A stretch of 64,000 bases of DNA from positions 2,511,375 to 2,575,374 of the forward strand of contig NZ_VFOK01000001.1 of the NCBI RefSeq assembly GCF_006716095.1, given 5' to 3'. A model generated the notes under the pieces. The model did not search any database, had not been told where the DNA came from, and saw nothing but the letters and a program-made list of their open reading frames with translations. This document shows, piece after piece, positions 39,286-47,505 of this stretch. This DNA is from Barrientosiimonas humi. Lineage in GTDB: Bacteria > Actinomycetota > Actinomycetes > Actinomycetales > Dermatophilaceae. The position numbers were made by a program, and so were the translations under genes. Each line of letters opens with the position of its first letter. Within the stretch, counting starts at the first letter, position 1.

Positions 39286-40416
39286 TCATGCGGCGTCTTG
39301 GTCGCGTGTGGGACGCGCTGCTGGCGGCAGTTCGGAAGTAAGCGTCCAGACGAAGGTGAATCCGGACCGGGGCAGCAGCCAGCCTGGGAGCTCGATCGAG
39401 ACCTCCTTACCTGGCAGCTGCTCCGGTAGCCGGGAGATCCTCGGCCGGTTTGCGCTCGTCACTAGGTCGGAGACTGTCATCGTCGCAATGTCGGTGTCCG
39501 TGTAGTCGAGGCTGAGCGAGATGTTACGAATCGGGACGGGCAGCTCGACGAAGAGCAGGTGCCCAGTGGCGGCACCACGAGCGCGGTACACCTGACGAAG
39601 CCTGACTGGCTTGCCATCTGCCGGCTCCAGCGAGACCGAGTAGGTCTGGCCCGTCTTACGTGCTGTACGACGGATGCGCTGGGCGACGCCGTCGACCGAG
39701 AACTCCAGCAGTTCGAAGGACTTGCGGCTGGAGGCGTCGATGCCCGACTTGCTCGGCATGAACCACGTTGACGTCGACGGCACATCGCTGACGAGCTCGT
39801 AGTACTCGTCACGGTCCGACACACTCGCAAAGCGTCGGACGTTGTGGCCGGGCACCGTGGTGTAGGTCCACTCCACGGCTATGTCGAACAGAGGAGCACC
39901 TGTGGTGCTCCTCTCTACTGCAGTAGAGAGCCGGATGCTGACGTCGACGTCGTGCCAGCGCTCAGGAGCACGGATCGCCTGATCTCGTACGTCGGCGTAG
40001 ATCTCGCGGGCGAATTGCTCGTCGCCGAGTCGGAGCGCCATGGCGTTGGTCGCCAGGTCGTCAAGGAGCTCGGGCGTGGCGACGCGTTTCAGGTCGTCAG
40101 CCTTGACGGCGAAGCCTTCGATGACGGCATCGCGCATGACGGGTGCCTCCTCCTTGAGCGTCTCTCGTAGTCGGCGCTTGGCGTTGGTCTCCGCGTCGCG
40201 AGCCGTGTAGTAGTCGTAGGCGGTGCCAACGACCCCGATGCCAAACAACGTGGCGCCAAGTTCGGAGAACGGGACGGCTTGGAGCCACTGCCACGTGCCA
40301 AGTTCGACAACCTGCAGCCAGCGGGCAAAAGCGACGAGTACGATACCGACGACGGCAAAGAGGACGCCGAGAAGCGTCATCTTGGTCTGGTACAGCTTGG
40401 CGTGCGGGTCGGACAT
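39286..40416 (-). CDS. membrane protein of unknown function
   Basis: The protein has 376 residues from the ATG at 40416; an upstream in-frame start would add 47 unlike residues. Two transmembrane helices are near the N terminus (LLGVLFAVVGIVLVAFA and LGATLFGIGVVGTAYDYYT), followed by a charged linker (RDAETNAKRRLRETLK) and about 290 residues of beta-rich cytosolic domain. No family is recognised. The architecture of a small membrane anchor plus a large soluble domain resembles effectors or receptors of defence systems, but this is inference. Confidence 0.6.
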   Translation of the reverse strand: MSDPHAKLYQTKMTLLGVLFAVVGIVLVAFARWLQVVELGTWQWLQAVPFSELGATLFGIGVVGTAYDYYTARDAETNAKRRLRETLKEEAPVMRDAVIEGFAVKADDLKRVATPELLDDLATNAMALRLGDEQFAREIYADVRDQAIRAPERWHDVDVSIRLSTAVERSTTGAPLFDIAVEWTYTTVPGHNVRRFASVSDRDEYYELVSDVPSTSTWFMPSKSGIDASSRKSFELLEFSVDGVAQRIRRTARKTGQTYSVSLEPADGKPVRLRQVYRARGAATGHLLFVELPVPIRNISLSLDYTDTDIATMTVSDLVTSANRPRISRLPEQLPGKEVSIELPGWLLPRSGFTFVWTLTSELPPAARPTRDQDAA

Positions 40417-40570
40417 ATCTTGGCGTTCATTATATCTCGAACCGCCGCGAATTGAAATCCCGAGGATGGTCGACGGCCTAACTTTCGCCCCGCGTCGACA
40501 AAGCAGTCTGCGATCAAACGGACCATCTGCACCAGAGTGATCCAAGACTCCACACAAGAGGCCTCTTGCC

Positions 40571-42010
40571 CTAAATAACCTGAGTAATATGTCCGCGGTT
40601 TCGTCGTTCGTACAGGAATTTTCGACCCGCGCGAATAAGGCACCAGAAGCATGCTGTGGACGTTGCAGACGTAACTGCGCTACTCCACCAGGCTAGATCG
40701 ACCGCGCAACCGTCCACCTTCATCGCGAGCAGAAGACTGGCGGCGAAGTATGCTCCAAGCGCAGTTGCGAGGATGGTGCGCGGACGCGCGAGCGCATCGG
40801 CCTGAAGTTCATCCTCCCCAGCGACGAACGCGAATCCAACCATTGCCGAAGGCACCAGAAGAAGCACCGTCGCAGTTGCTGAAACATCAACTCGTTCGTA
40901 CGTGAGCACGTTCCCAAACACGCCGAGTAACGAGACAGCGAGGATCACGGCACTGGCGACGAGCGCCGAATACAATCCTAACGACGGGCACGGCCGCAAC
41001 TCTACTTCTACCCAGAGTGGATCCTTCACGTCCCCGCGCGTATAGAACGCGCTCCGCGTGGTTGACATGCGTGCGAGCATCCGCTCCGGTACGGGCGAAC
41101 TCCCAGGTCCATGATCTTCGCCTTCGTCCTCGCCTGCCACCCTTGCGTCATAAGTGGGCTCATCGCCGCTCGCTGCCGACGCTCGCTGCGAATTTGAGTC
41201 AACGCCGACAGTCATCTCGCTGAATAGCATAGCCTCTGGGGCAGATATGACGACATGCGATCGCTGCGATTTGCCACATGTAAGGATCGGGGACTGGAGG
41301 GTAAGTGGTTGTATACCAACCGCACGCCCGATCCCGTCCCAACTTCGCTTGGCAACCGTCTTAAGACCCCATCCATGCATCTTATTAACAGCTGGGCCTT
41401 CGGGAGGCAGAGTTTCGACACGCCTATAATAACACGACCGCGCATTGACTGGCACGTAGGTGACTGCAAGGTATCGTCCGTGCAGTGCGCCTAGGGTTGC
41501 GTTCGTGATCGCCATGTCGCGCGTTGCAGCTGGCGCGTACTTGCCGATATCAAAGGTTAGGTTTTGATCGTCAATTCCACACCGCGTGATGCATTCATAA
41601 GCCGCTATGAGGAAATCGATCGGAGGTGAGGATTGAGTGTCGGCCCAATACGCGCTTGAGACCATGCTCAACGCAATAAGCGATGCTTGATTGCTCGTAA
41701 GCAGAGAGCCAGGTGCCCCGTCAATTTCCACAGTAAAGTCCAGGTCGAGACCATTTGCGAACAATCCCAGGACAATCGGGACCTCGTCGCCGACCTGGTA
41801 GTCCGGCCACTTCTCCAGAAATTCCTCGAAAAAAGACTGGTCGAGCGTGGCAGTAACCTCCCGTTCTAAGTATGTGGTACTCAGAAAGGAGATAGACTCG
41901 TGGTGGCGTGAGATAATACGCCTATTGCCAATAAAATCGGAAAAGTATGCGGCGAGCGCGGGTTGGCAGTTACGCGCGATCTCGGCGGAAGTCTCGAAGC
42001 TCGGGATCAT
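40571..42010 (-). CDS. membrane protein with soluble N-terminal domain, unknown
   Basis: The protein has 479 residues from the ATG at 42010 (510 if the ATG at 42103 is used; both overlap the upstream gene). The first 350 residues are soluble, starting MIPSFETSAEIARN with a long FFEEFLEKWPDYQVGDEVP segment; the last 120 contain four hydrophobic helices (GLYSALVASAVILAVSLLG onward). Lower GC and different codon use than the chromosome suggest transfer. It overlaps the start of the 41970-42665 gene, so they are a pair. No family is recognised. Confidence 0.6.
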   Translation of the reverse strand: MIPSFETSAEIARNCQPALAAYFSDFIGNRRIISRHHESISFLSTTYLEREVTATLDQSFFEEFLEKWPDYQVGDEVPIVLGLFANGLDLDFTVEIDGAPGSLLTSNQASLIALSMVSSAYWADTQSSPPIDFLIAAYECITRCGIDDQNLTFDIGKYAPAATRDMAITNATLGALHGRYLAVTYVPVNARSCYYRRVETLPPEGPAVNKMHGWGLKTVAKRSWDGIGRAVGIQPLTLQSPILTCGKSQRSHVVISAPEAMLFSEMTVGVDSNSQRASAASGDEPTYDARVAGEDEGEDHGPGSSPVPERMLARMSTTRSAFYTRGDVKDPLWVEVELRPCPSLGLYSALVASAVILAVSLLGVFGNVLTYERVDVSATATVLLLVPSAMVGFAFVAGEDELQADALARPRTILATALGAYFAASLLLAMKVDGCAVDLAWWSSAVTSATSTACFWCLIRAGRKFLYERRNRGHITQVI

Positions 42011-42665
42011 CCGACTTTGTGGCCTTCTCGGCGATTGCTGCGAGTGCGTCAGCAAGTTGGACTGTCGAGACGGACGTCGACGGAAGAACCAAAAGTCGCT
42101 CACCTTGTCCTACCTCAATCAAACGAGGTCCGGGTGCATGCATACCCTTGTTAGGGGGGGCGGACAATGGCCCCGCGTGCTTTCGAGAGTTCTTGAAAAG
42201 ACGAGAGAGGTGCCGACCACTTGTAATTTTGATCGAGCTCGGGTGTTCCTTGTATACATCGACGTGCGGGGTATCTGGCCCTTTGATGCTCGAACCCCGT
42301 AGCGAATCTGGCGGTGCTGCCCCCCGTTCCTCCTGGAGCCTTTCGACCAGCTCGCTTGTACCACTACGCCCCTCGCTCTGCCCTTCCTCGCTATTGTTGG
42401 ACACTGAGTTGCCGTTCCCGCGCGCCTTCCCACTGTCAGGCATGCTGAACTCCGGAGGAGGGAGATCCAGTTCGTACCCAAGGTCCTGCGACTGCATCTC
42501 CGGATCGTCTGATGGAGACGCGGCACTGGTCAGCCACTCGCGCACACGCAGAGTCAGGCGTGTTGCAAGTCCACCCATCGCCCGCCCGCACTCCGAACAC
42601 CGTCGCTTCGTCTCGGCTCGTTCGGGAGTCGTGGGGCCTCGGCTGTGTGGGTCGATCTCGCTCAT
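41970..42665 (-). CDS. partly disordered protein with N-terminal zinc-finger-like motif
   Basis: The protein has 231 residues from the ATG at 42665; a frame 18 codons longer is not preferred because it would run upstream of the promoter start. An early CSECG motif gives one half of a zinc knuckle; the middle (about 60-150) is Ser/Gly/Glu-rich and probably disordered; the C-terminal 70 residues form a helical domain (TVQLADALAAIAEKA). A minus-strand promoter TTGACA-N17-TTTACT lies upstream. It is followed with overlap by the membrane-protein gene. Function unknown. Confidence 0.5.
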   Translation of the reverse strand: MSEIDPHSRGPTTPERAETKRRCSECGRAMGGLATRLTLRVREWLTSAASPSDDPEMQSQDLGYELDLPPPEFSMPDSGKARGNGNSVSNNSEEGQSEGRSGTSELVERLQEERGAAPPDSLRGSSIKGPDTPHVDVYKEHPSSIKITSGRHLSRLFKNSRKHAGPLSAPPNKGMHAPGPRLIEVGQGERLLVLPSTSVSTVQLADALAAIAEKATKSDDPELRDFRRDRA

Positions 42666-42690
42666 GCAGATAGTTAACCTTCGTACTATC

Positions 42691-42719
42691 AGTAAACGAA
42701 ATTCGAACACACATGTCAA
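42691..42719 (-). promoter_or_regulatory. promoter of the 42.7-40.6 kb gene pair
   Basis: On the minus strand TTGACA (42719-42714) and TTTACT (42696-42691) are 17 bases apart. The expected transcription start is near 42684, about 19 bases before the ATG at 42665. No clear ribosome site is present, so the short leader is unusual. Confidence 0.55.
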
Positions 42720-43120
42720 CCCCTCGTGGGTTCTGCGCCGTGTCGCCGAGGCGAGCGCGGTGCGTTCCGGTTGCGCGAATTACAACCTTGCAATTCGTTC
42801 CGCCCAGTAGACCAGCCGACATGCCAGCGGGCAGTGCCGCACCGCGGCGTGTCGCCACATCCGTGCCGCCGGTCACCGCCCCGTGTCCCTTCTGCGCTCG
42901 ACGCTTGTCCGTTGTACTTGGGTTCAACGGACGCACGCCAAGCGCTGTTCCTGCTTCTACCATGACGTTTCGACGCAGCGAGCTGGCCGGTCGCTCCGTG
43001 TCAGGAGTCTGCACCCATCTGACGCTCCGCGCCAGAGGGTTGCCGCAACTGGTCCTGAGCGCAAGATCGTGGGACCACTCGGCTCGGAGCGGCCAGCCCT
43101 CTGCGTGACGTGCCAGTCAC
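42720..43120. other. intergenic region without a supported gene
   Basis: About 400 bases between two divergent or unrelated minus-strand units. Open frames of 60-190 codons exist on both strands, but none has protein-like composition, a ribosome site or a matching start. A PCPFCARR string on the plus strand is a chance CxxC. No repeat or RNA is seen. Confidence 0.45.
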
Positions 43121-43924
43121 TCACTCCAGCACCTCCACGCTGACCTGCGACGTGTTCCCGAGCGTCTGGCTGGTGAGCACAACGTCAGCCGACAGCGATC
43201 CAACGACGCTGACGGCGAAGCGCGGCCAGACCTCCCCAGGCCAAGTGACGCGCAGCCGTTTGGGCACGCCCGGCGTCGGTGCTGGCAGCACAAACGGCGT
43301 GGCGAGGGTCTGCACGATCGTCTCGGGTGTGGACTCGTCGGCGCCGCTGGGCTTCTCCGTGGTGGTGCCGACGGTGAGCGGGCGGCGCGTTCCGTCCGCT
43401 GCCACGGTCTCGCAGCTGAAGCCCTTCATGTCGATGTAGTGCTGCCTGGTGGCACGCATCGTGACGCCGAACGAACCGTTGGACTGCTGGACCAGGAAGA
43501 TCTCCAGCGTGGGCACGGCGTGCACGATCCAGTTGCTGGTTATCAGGCGGGCGAGACGACGCAGCCCGGCGTCGGAGTGTCGGCGGGCCTGCCGGGCCTC
43601 GTAGCCGTAGTCGCGGCCGAAGTCGTTGAGCCGATCCAGGTGCGTCGCGCCGTCCGAAGCCAGGCCGAGCGAGTAGGCCGCAGCGTAGAGGTTGGTGACG
43701 TCGTCACCGAGGTCGAGCGTTTCCAGGATCCGGTGCTCCAACCTGGAGAACGCCACGAGCGGGTCGCCCTCGCCCAGTAGGTCACGCATCGCGGGGTAGG
43801 TCGCCATCGAGGTCGGCGACAGCCCACCTGGGCTCTTGCGGGCGGCGATGAGCTCGGCAAGCACCCGCTGCTCAAGCGGCGAGGCGTCGCTGTCTGGCGC
43901 TGGAGCCGACTCCTCCTGTGACAC
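43121..43924 (-). CDS. hypothetical protein
   Basis: This 267-residue soluble protein begins MSQEESAPAPDSDASPLEQR, has a helical middle (LEHRILETLDLGDDVTNLYA) and a beta-rich C-terminal half (LEIFLVQQSNGSFGVTMRA then RLRVTWPGEVWPRFAVSVV). No domain is recognised and no membrane segment is seen. It is the last cargo gene before the transfer module and is transcribed away from it. Confidence 0.55.
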   Translation of the reverse strand: MSQEESAPAPDSDASPLEQRVLAELIAARKSPGGLSPTSMATYPAMRDLLGEGDPLVAFSRLEHRILETLDLGDDVTNLYAAAYSLGLASDGATHLDRLNDFGRDYGYEARQARRHSDAGLRRLARLITSNWIVHAVPTLEIFLVQQSNGSFGVTMRATRQHYIDMKGFSCETVAADGTRRPLTVGTTTEKPSGADESTPETIVQTLATPFVLPAPTPGVPKRLRVTWPGEVWPRFAVSVVGSLSADVVLTSQTLGNTSQVSVEVLE

Positions 43925-44043
43925 GCACCGAGGCTAGCCAGTCGGGCAAGCGAGACGACTTCGACGGGAGCGGATGTCACTTCTGTGTCACGACAGGCAT
44001 GCGGCCAGCAGAAGAGCCTGGATCCATCAGCAGCCGATCACCT

Positions 44044-44069
44044 CAGCACCGCCAGTCCGCGCGGTGCTG
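44044..44069 (+). other. hairpin before the transfer module
   Basis: A 9-bp perfect inverted repeat (arm CAGCACCGC) with an 8-base loop lies 26 bases before the ATG of the first module gene. It has no T-tract. It may be part of a leader structure. Confidence 0.35.
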
Positions 44070-44095
44070 ACCGGCTCCTTCCGAGGGAGATCCTC

Positions 44096-44398
44096 ATGCC
44101 AAGTGAACTCGAACGCTGGGCCAAGTCCCAGTCGCTGGTGCCGTCGCGTGACGAGCGACAGCACGCCCGGGCAGTTTCCAGGCTCGTCCGCGAGGCTCAG
44201 TTCGACGGCCTCAAGGTGGACGCCGAAGCCGCCCTGACCGGCCGCATCATGGAGCGAGCCGTCGACCTGGACAACTACCGCAAGCAGCTGGCGGGCGGCG
44301 ATCCCGTGCTTGACGCCGTCCTGACGCGTATTGAGGTCGGCTTCGTCGACAAGGCGCTGCGTACCCAGCGCGGCTTCGGCTCCGAGTTCCCGCTGTGA
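44096..44398 (+). CDS. small helical protein of the transfer module
   Basis: This 100-residue charged protein has no membrane segment. The ATG at 44096 is preceded by GAGGGAGATCC; the open frame extends 37 codons upstream but lacks a ribosome site there. Its stop overlaps the GTG start of the next gene by four bases, so it belongs to the same operon. No family is recognised. Confidence 0.55.
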   Translation: MPSELERWAKSQSLVPSRDERQHARAVSRLVREAQFDGLKVDAEAALTGRIMERAVDLDNYRKQLAGGDPVLDAVLTRIEVGFVDKALRTQRGFGSEFPL

Positions 44399-44619
44399 GC
44401 GTACTGCTCATCGGCTTTGCCGTCGTCGGACTTGTGGTGTGGCTGGCGTCCACCGGCTACGTCGAGGACGTGCTGGCGGCCTGGCGGCAGACCAGCCGCG
44501 AGGTGCGCCTCTACGCACAGCTGCATGCCCGCAGCGAGGAAGTCGACGACGCCCACCGGCAAGCGCGCCGCGCCATGAACAACGCCGCGCAGCACGACTG
44601 GCGCAACCCGTTCGAGTAG
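44395..44619 (+). CDS. small membrane protein of the transfer module
   Basis: This 74-residue protein starts at GTG overlapping the previous stop. One transmembrane helix (LLIGFAVVGLVVWLAST) is followed by a charged helical tail of about 50 residues. A VirD4-like ATPase without its own membrane segment lies downstream, so this protein may help anchor it; this is inference. Confidence 0.55.
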   Translation: MSVLLIGFAVVGLVVWLASTGYVEDVLAAWRQTSREVRLYAQLHARSEEVDDAHRQARRAMNNAAQHDWRNPFE

Positions 44620-44649
44620 CCCCGGCCTCAGACACGGAAGGAGGACGAC

Positions 44650-44835
44650 ATGGCTCGGGAGACCAGCCCGAAGCGACTCGGTGAACGACTCTTCGACGCC
44701 TGCGTGGCTGTGGCACTCATGGCACTGCTCTTGTACGCAGCGGTCTGGCTATTGCAGCAAGTCTGGATGTGGCTGCTCGGAGCCGCACTCGTGGCCGGCG
44801 GATGGTGGCTCTGGCGGCAGCACAACGGCTGGTGA
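44650..44835 (+). CDS. small membrane protein with two helices
   Basis: This 61-residue protein has a basic start (MARETSPKRLGERLFD) and two Leu/Trp-rich helices (about 16-36 and 38-55). A GGAGGACGAC ribosome site precedes it. It is tightly linked to the previous gene and precedes the transfer operon proper. A membrane component of the mobile element is likely. Confidence 0.55.
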   Translation: MARETSPKRLGERLFDACVAVALMALLLYAAVWLLQQVWMWLLGAALVAGGWWLWRQHNGW

Positions 44836-44909
44836 AGCAACCAAGAAGCCTCGCCGCAAGTTCAGGGGGCAGCCCGTTCCAGCCGGTGCTGTGAAATACA
44901 CAATCCATA

Positions 44910-44938
44910 TTGACCGCCCACGCAAATGGTCGCATAGT
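44910..44938 (+). promoter_or_regulatory. transfer operon promoter
   Basis: TTGACC (44910-44915) and CATAGT (44933-44938) are separated by exactly 17 bases. The expected start near 44945 lies a few bases before the dyad 44951-44970, so a repressor on the dyad would block initiation or elongation. Confidence 0.6.
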
Positions 44939-44950
44939 CAATGGCAGGAA

Positions 44951-44970
44951 GTGTCCGCATTTGCGGACAC
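44951..44970. promoter_or_regulatory. operator dyad of the transfer promoter
   Basis: GTGTCCGCATTTGCGGACAC has perfect 9-base arms around a TT centre. Its 16-base core, GTCCGCATTTGCGGAC, differs at one position from the reverse complement of the dyad before the cI-like gene (50988-51003). The shared site points to one repressor acting at both promoters. Confidence 0.6.
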
Positions 44971-45013
44971 CCGGAACTAGCAAACAACCATGTGAAAGGA
45001 GGGTGTATTCGTC

Positions 45014-45304
45014 ATGCCTAAAAATAGGAAGCAGAACACAAATAGGAGCAGTCGTGCGGGACGACGAGACTCGTCACGCCCTGGGACCGGCCGGTCACGT
45101 CGTGGCCGCGAGCGGCACATCTCGGTGCGCGGCGAGCTCCGCGACAAGCCGGACGTGGGCCGAATCGCCCGGGCGGTTATCGAGATGGCGCTGGCGCAGG
45201 CTGAGGCGGAAGCCCAAGCCGAAGCCCGTGCCGAGGTCATTCGACACGCGACCCGTCGTGACGGCCGCGACGACGACGCAGCACCGACGGAGGCCGGCCG
45301 ATGA
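45014..45304 (+). CDS. small basic-acidic helical protein, transfer module
   Basis: The protein has 96 residues with a strong AAGGAGGGTG ribosome site. The first 45 residues are basic (RRDSSRPGTGRSRRG), the middle has VRGELRDKPDVGRIARAVIE and the C-terminal third is an Ala/Glu helix ending DDDAAPTEAGR. Its stop overlaps the ATP-driven coupling-protein gene (ATGA). A related sequence lies in the pseudogene at 22076-22600. Probably a DNA-processing partner or accessory protein; no family is recognised. Confidence 0.6.
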   Translation: MPKNRKQNTNRSSRAGRRDSSRPGTGRSRRGRERHISVRGELRDKPDVGRIARAVIEMALAQAEAEAQAEARAEVIRHATRRDGRDDDAAPTEAGR

Positions 45305-47505
45305 GCGCGGCTCGAGCGCTTACCTGGCGGCAGCTTGAGCTGCCGTCGGTCATCGCACCGGCGCAGGCACGGGCCTTGCTGGTGGCACTGGCGGCGCTGC
45401 CCAACCAGCCACGGCTGGTGCTGGAAGCACTCGCCACCGGCGGCCAGGTGTCGTGGCGGCTCGGTGCCGACGACGACGTCACGGTGCGCAAGGCCGCACG
45501 ACTGGTGACGACGCACCTGCCCGAAGCGCGCATCTCGGCGGGGAGCGACCTGCCCGACACCGACGTCCTGACCGTCGCCGGGCAGATCAAGATCTCCAAG
45601 AATCGGCAGCTGCCGCTCGCCAACCCGGATGCGGCTGGCGTTACTCGCGGGGTACTCGGTGCGCTGGCGCAGGCATCCCCGGCCGAACTCGTACGGCTGC
45701 AGCTCGTACTCGGCGCTCGCACCTGGCCGCACCGGCCACCGGAGGCGGTTGTTGGTGACCGCCGCCGACTGGCGGGCAAACACGAACAGCACGGCTTCGG
45801 CTGCGCGCTGCGCGCTGCCGCGCGGAGCGGCAGCCTGGCCCGGGCACGTCAGCTCGTCACCGGCGTGGCGGCAGCGCTGCGCGGCTTGGAGTCGCCCGAC
45901 GTGGCCATCACCCTCGGCCGGGTCGGCACCCGCTCGGTGGCGACCGCCAGCTCGCCGTTCCTCTGGCCGCTCTGGCTCAGCGTCGATGACCTGGTGCCGC
46001 TGCTGGCCTGGCCGACCAGCCAGGACCAAGACGCCGCGCTGCCCGGCGTCTCACCGCGTCACCCGAAACTGCTGCCTGCTCTGGCGGTCCATCCCTCTGA
46101 CGGGGTATCGCTGGGGCTGGCGACGGTCGACTTGCGCCGCGGCGTTCGCCGCGACGTGGCGCAGGCACCGGACGACGCGCTCCGGCACCGTCACGTGCTC
46201 GGACCAACCGGCGTCGGGAAGTCGACGCTGCTGGGCAACCTGGCGCTGGCGGACATCGCCGCCGGCCGGGGCGTGGTGGTTATCGACCCGAAGACCGACC
46301 TCGTCAACGACCTGCTGGCGCGGATCCCCGAGGAGCGGCTCGATGACGTCGTCGTGCTCGACCCGAGTAGCGACCGGCCGGTGGGGATCAACCCGCTGGC
46401 CGGCGTCGACCCAGACCTGGCGGCAGACAGCATCGTCGCCGTCTTCAAGTCGCTGTTCAAGGACGCCATGGGACCGCGCAGCACCGACATCTTGCACGCC
46501 TCCGTCCTGACGCTGGCACGGCGCGGTGACGCGTCGCTGGTCATGCTGCCGCTGCTACTGACCAACCCCGGCTTCCGCCGCTCAGTCACCGGACGGGAGG
46601 CCAAGGCCGACCCGCTCGGGCTCGGTGCTTTCTGGGCCGCCTTCGAAGGCATGACCGACCAAGCCAGGGAGCAGGCACTGCGACCGCTGCTCAACAAGCT
46701 GCGCCAAGTCATGCTCCGGCCATCGCTCCGTGCCGTCTTCGGGCAGCGCACCCCGGCGTTCCAGCTGAGCGACGTCTTCACCAAGCAGACCATCCTGCTG
46801 GTCAAACTCGGCAAGGACAGCATCGGGCCGGAGGCGGCGCAGCTGCTCGGATCCGTGCTGGTGTCGCAGTTGTGGCAGACCGCCCTCGGCCGAACGGCCA
46901 TCGCGCACGAGCAGCGCTCGCCGGTCATGGTGACCATCGACGAGGTGCAGGACTACCTGCGTCTGCCCGGCTCACTCGCTGACGCGCTGGCACAGGCCAG
47001 AGGTCTGGGTGTCGGCATCACGGCGGCGCACCAGCACCGCAAGCAGCTGGGGTCGTTGCTCGAGGACCTGGAAGCCAACACCCGCACCAAGATCTACTTC
47101 CAGCTCGGCAGCACCGACGCCAAGGCGGTCGCCGAGGCGCACCCGGCCAGCAGCCTCACTCGGCAGGACTTCGTGGCGCTGGAACCGTTCCAGGCCTACG
47201 CCTCCATCCTGGCCGGCAACCAGCCCGCGCCGTGGGTGTCGCTGACCACCCAGCCGCTCCCGACGCCTCTGCGCCGCTGGCAGGAAGTGCAGCGCCGTTC
47301 GGCCAGCCGCTATGGCCAACCACTCGACGCGATCGAAGCCGACCTGCTGGCGCTGCTCGACGCTCCCGGTAGCCGCCAGGCGCCCGACCGAGGACTAGGT
47401 CGCGACGGGCACGCAGTCGGCCTTGGCCGCCGACGGACCGCCAAGCAGGCGACTGGAACGAGGGGGCAAGAAGAGGAGAAATCGGGAACGGAGGAGGACT
47501 CGTGA
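45301..47505 (+). CDS. VirD4/TraD-like conjugative coupling ATPase
   Basis: This 734-residue AAA+-type DNA translocase has Walker A LGPTGVGKSTLL (about residues 300-311) and a Walker B-like VVIDPKTDLVND just after it. A second acidic motif VTIDEVQDYLRLPG (about 543-556) and the sensor-like GVGITAAHQHRKQLG follow. The C-terminal half has the TraG/TraD recognition fold. No N-terminal membrane helix is visible, so the small membrane genes upstream may anchor it. It would pump DNA through the transfer channel. Confidence 0.78.
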   Translation: MSAARALTWRQLELPSVIAPAQARALLVALAALPNQPRLVLEALATGGQVSWRLGADDDVTVRKAARLVTTHLPEARISAGSDLPDTDVLTVAGQIKISKNRQLPLANPDAAGVTRGVLGALAQASPAELVRLQLVLGARTWPHRPPEAVVGDRRRLAGKHEQHGFGCALRAAARSGSLARARQLVTGVAAALRGLESPDVAITLGRVGTRSVATASSPFLWPLWLSVDDLVPLLAWPTSQDQDAALPGVSPRHPKLLPALAVHPSDGVSLGLATVDLRRGVRRDVAQAPDDALRHRHVLGPTGVGKSTLLGNLALADIAAGRGVVVIDPKTDLVNDLLARIPEERLDDVVVLDPSSDRPVGINPLAGVDPDLAADSIVAVFKSLFKDAMGPRSTDILHASVLTLARRGDASLVMLPLLLTNPGFRRSVTGREAKADPLGLGAFWAAFEGMTDQAREQALRPLLNKLRQVMLRPSLRAVFGQRTPAFQLSDVFTKQTILLVKLGKDSIGPEAAQLLGSVLVSQLWQTALGRTAIAHEQRSPVMVTIDEVQDYLRLPGSLADALAQARGLGVGITAAHQHRKQLGSLLEDLEANTRTKIYFQLGSTDAKAVAEAHPASSLTRQDFVALEPFQAYASILAGNQPAPWVSLTTQPLPTPLRRWQEVQRRSASRYGQPLDAIEADLLALLDAPGSRQAPDRGLGRDGHAVGLGRRRTAKQATGTRGQEEEKSGTEEDS

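Noticed and set aside
42436-43108. Open frames on both strands between the two minus-strand units
   Set aside because: No ribosome site, start or protein-like composition; they overlap the promoter.
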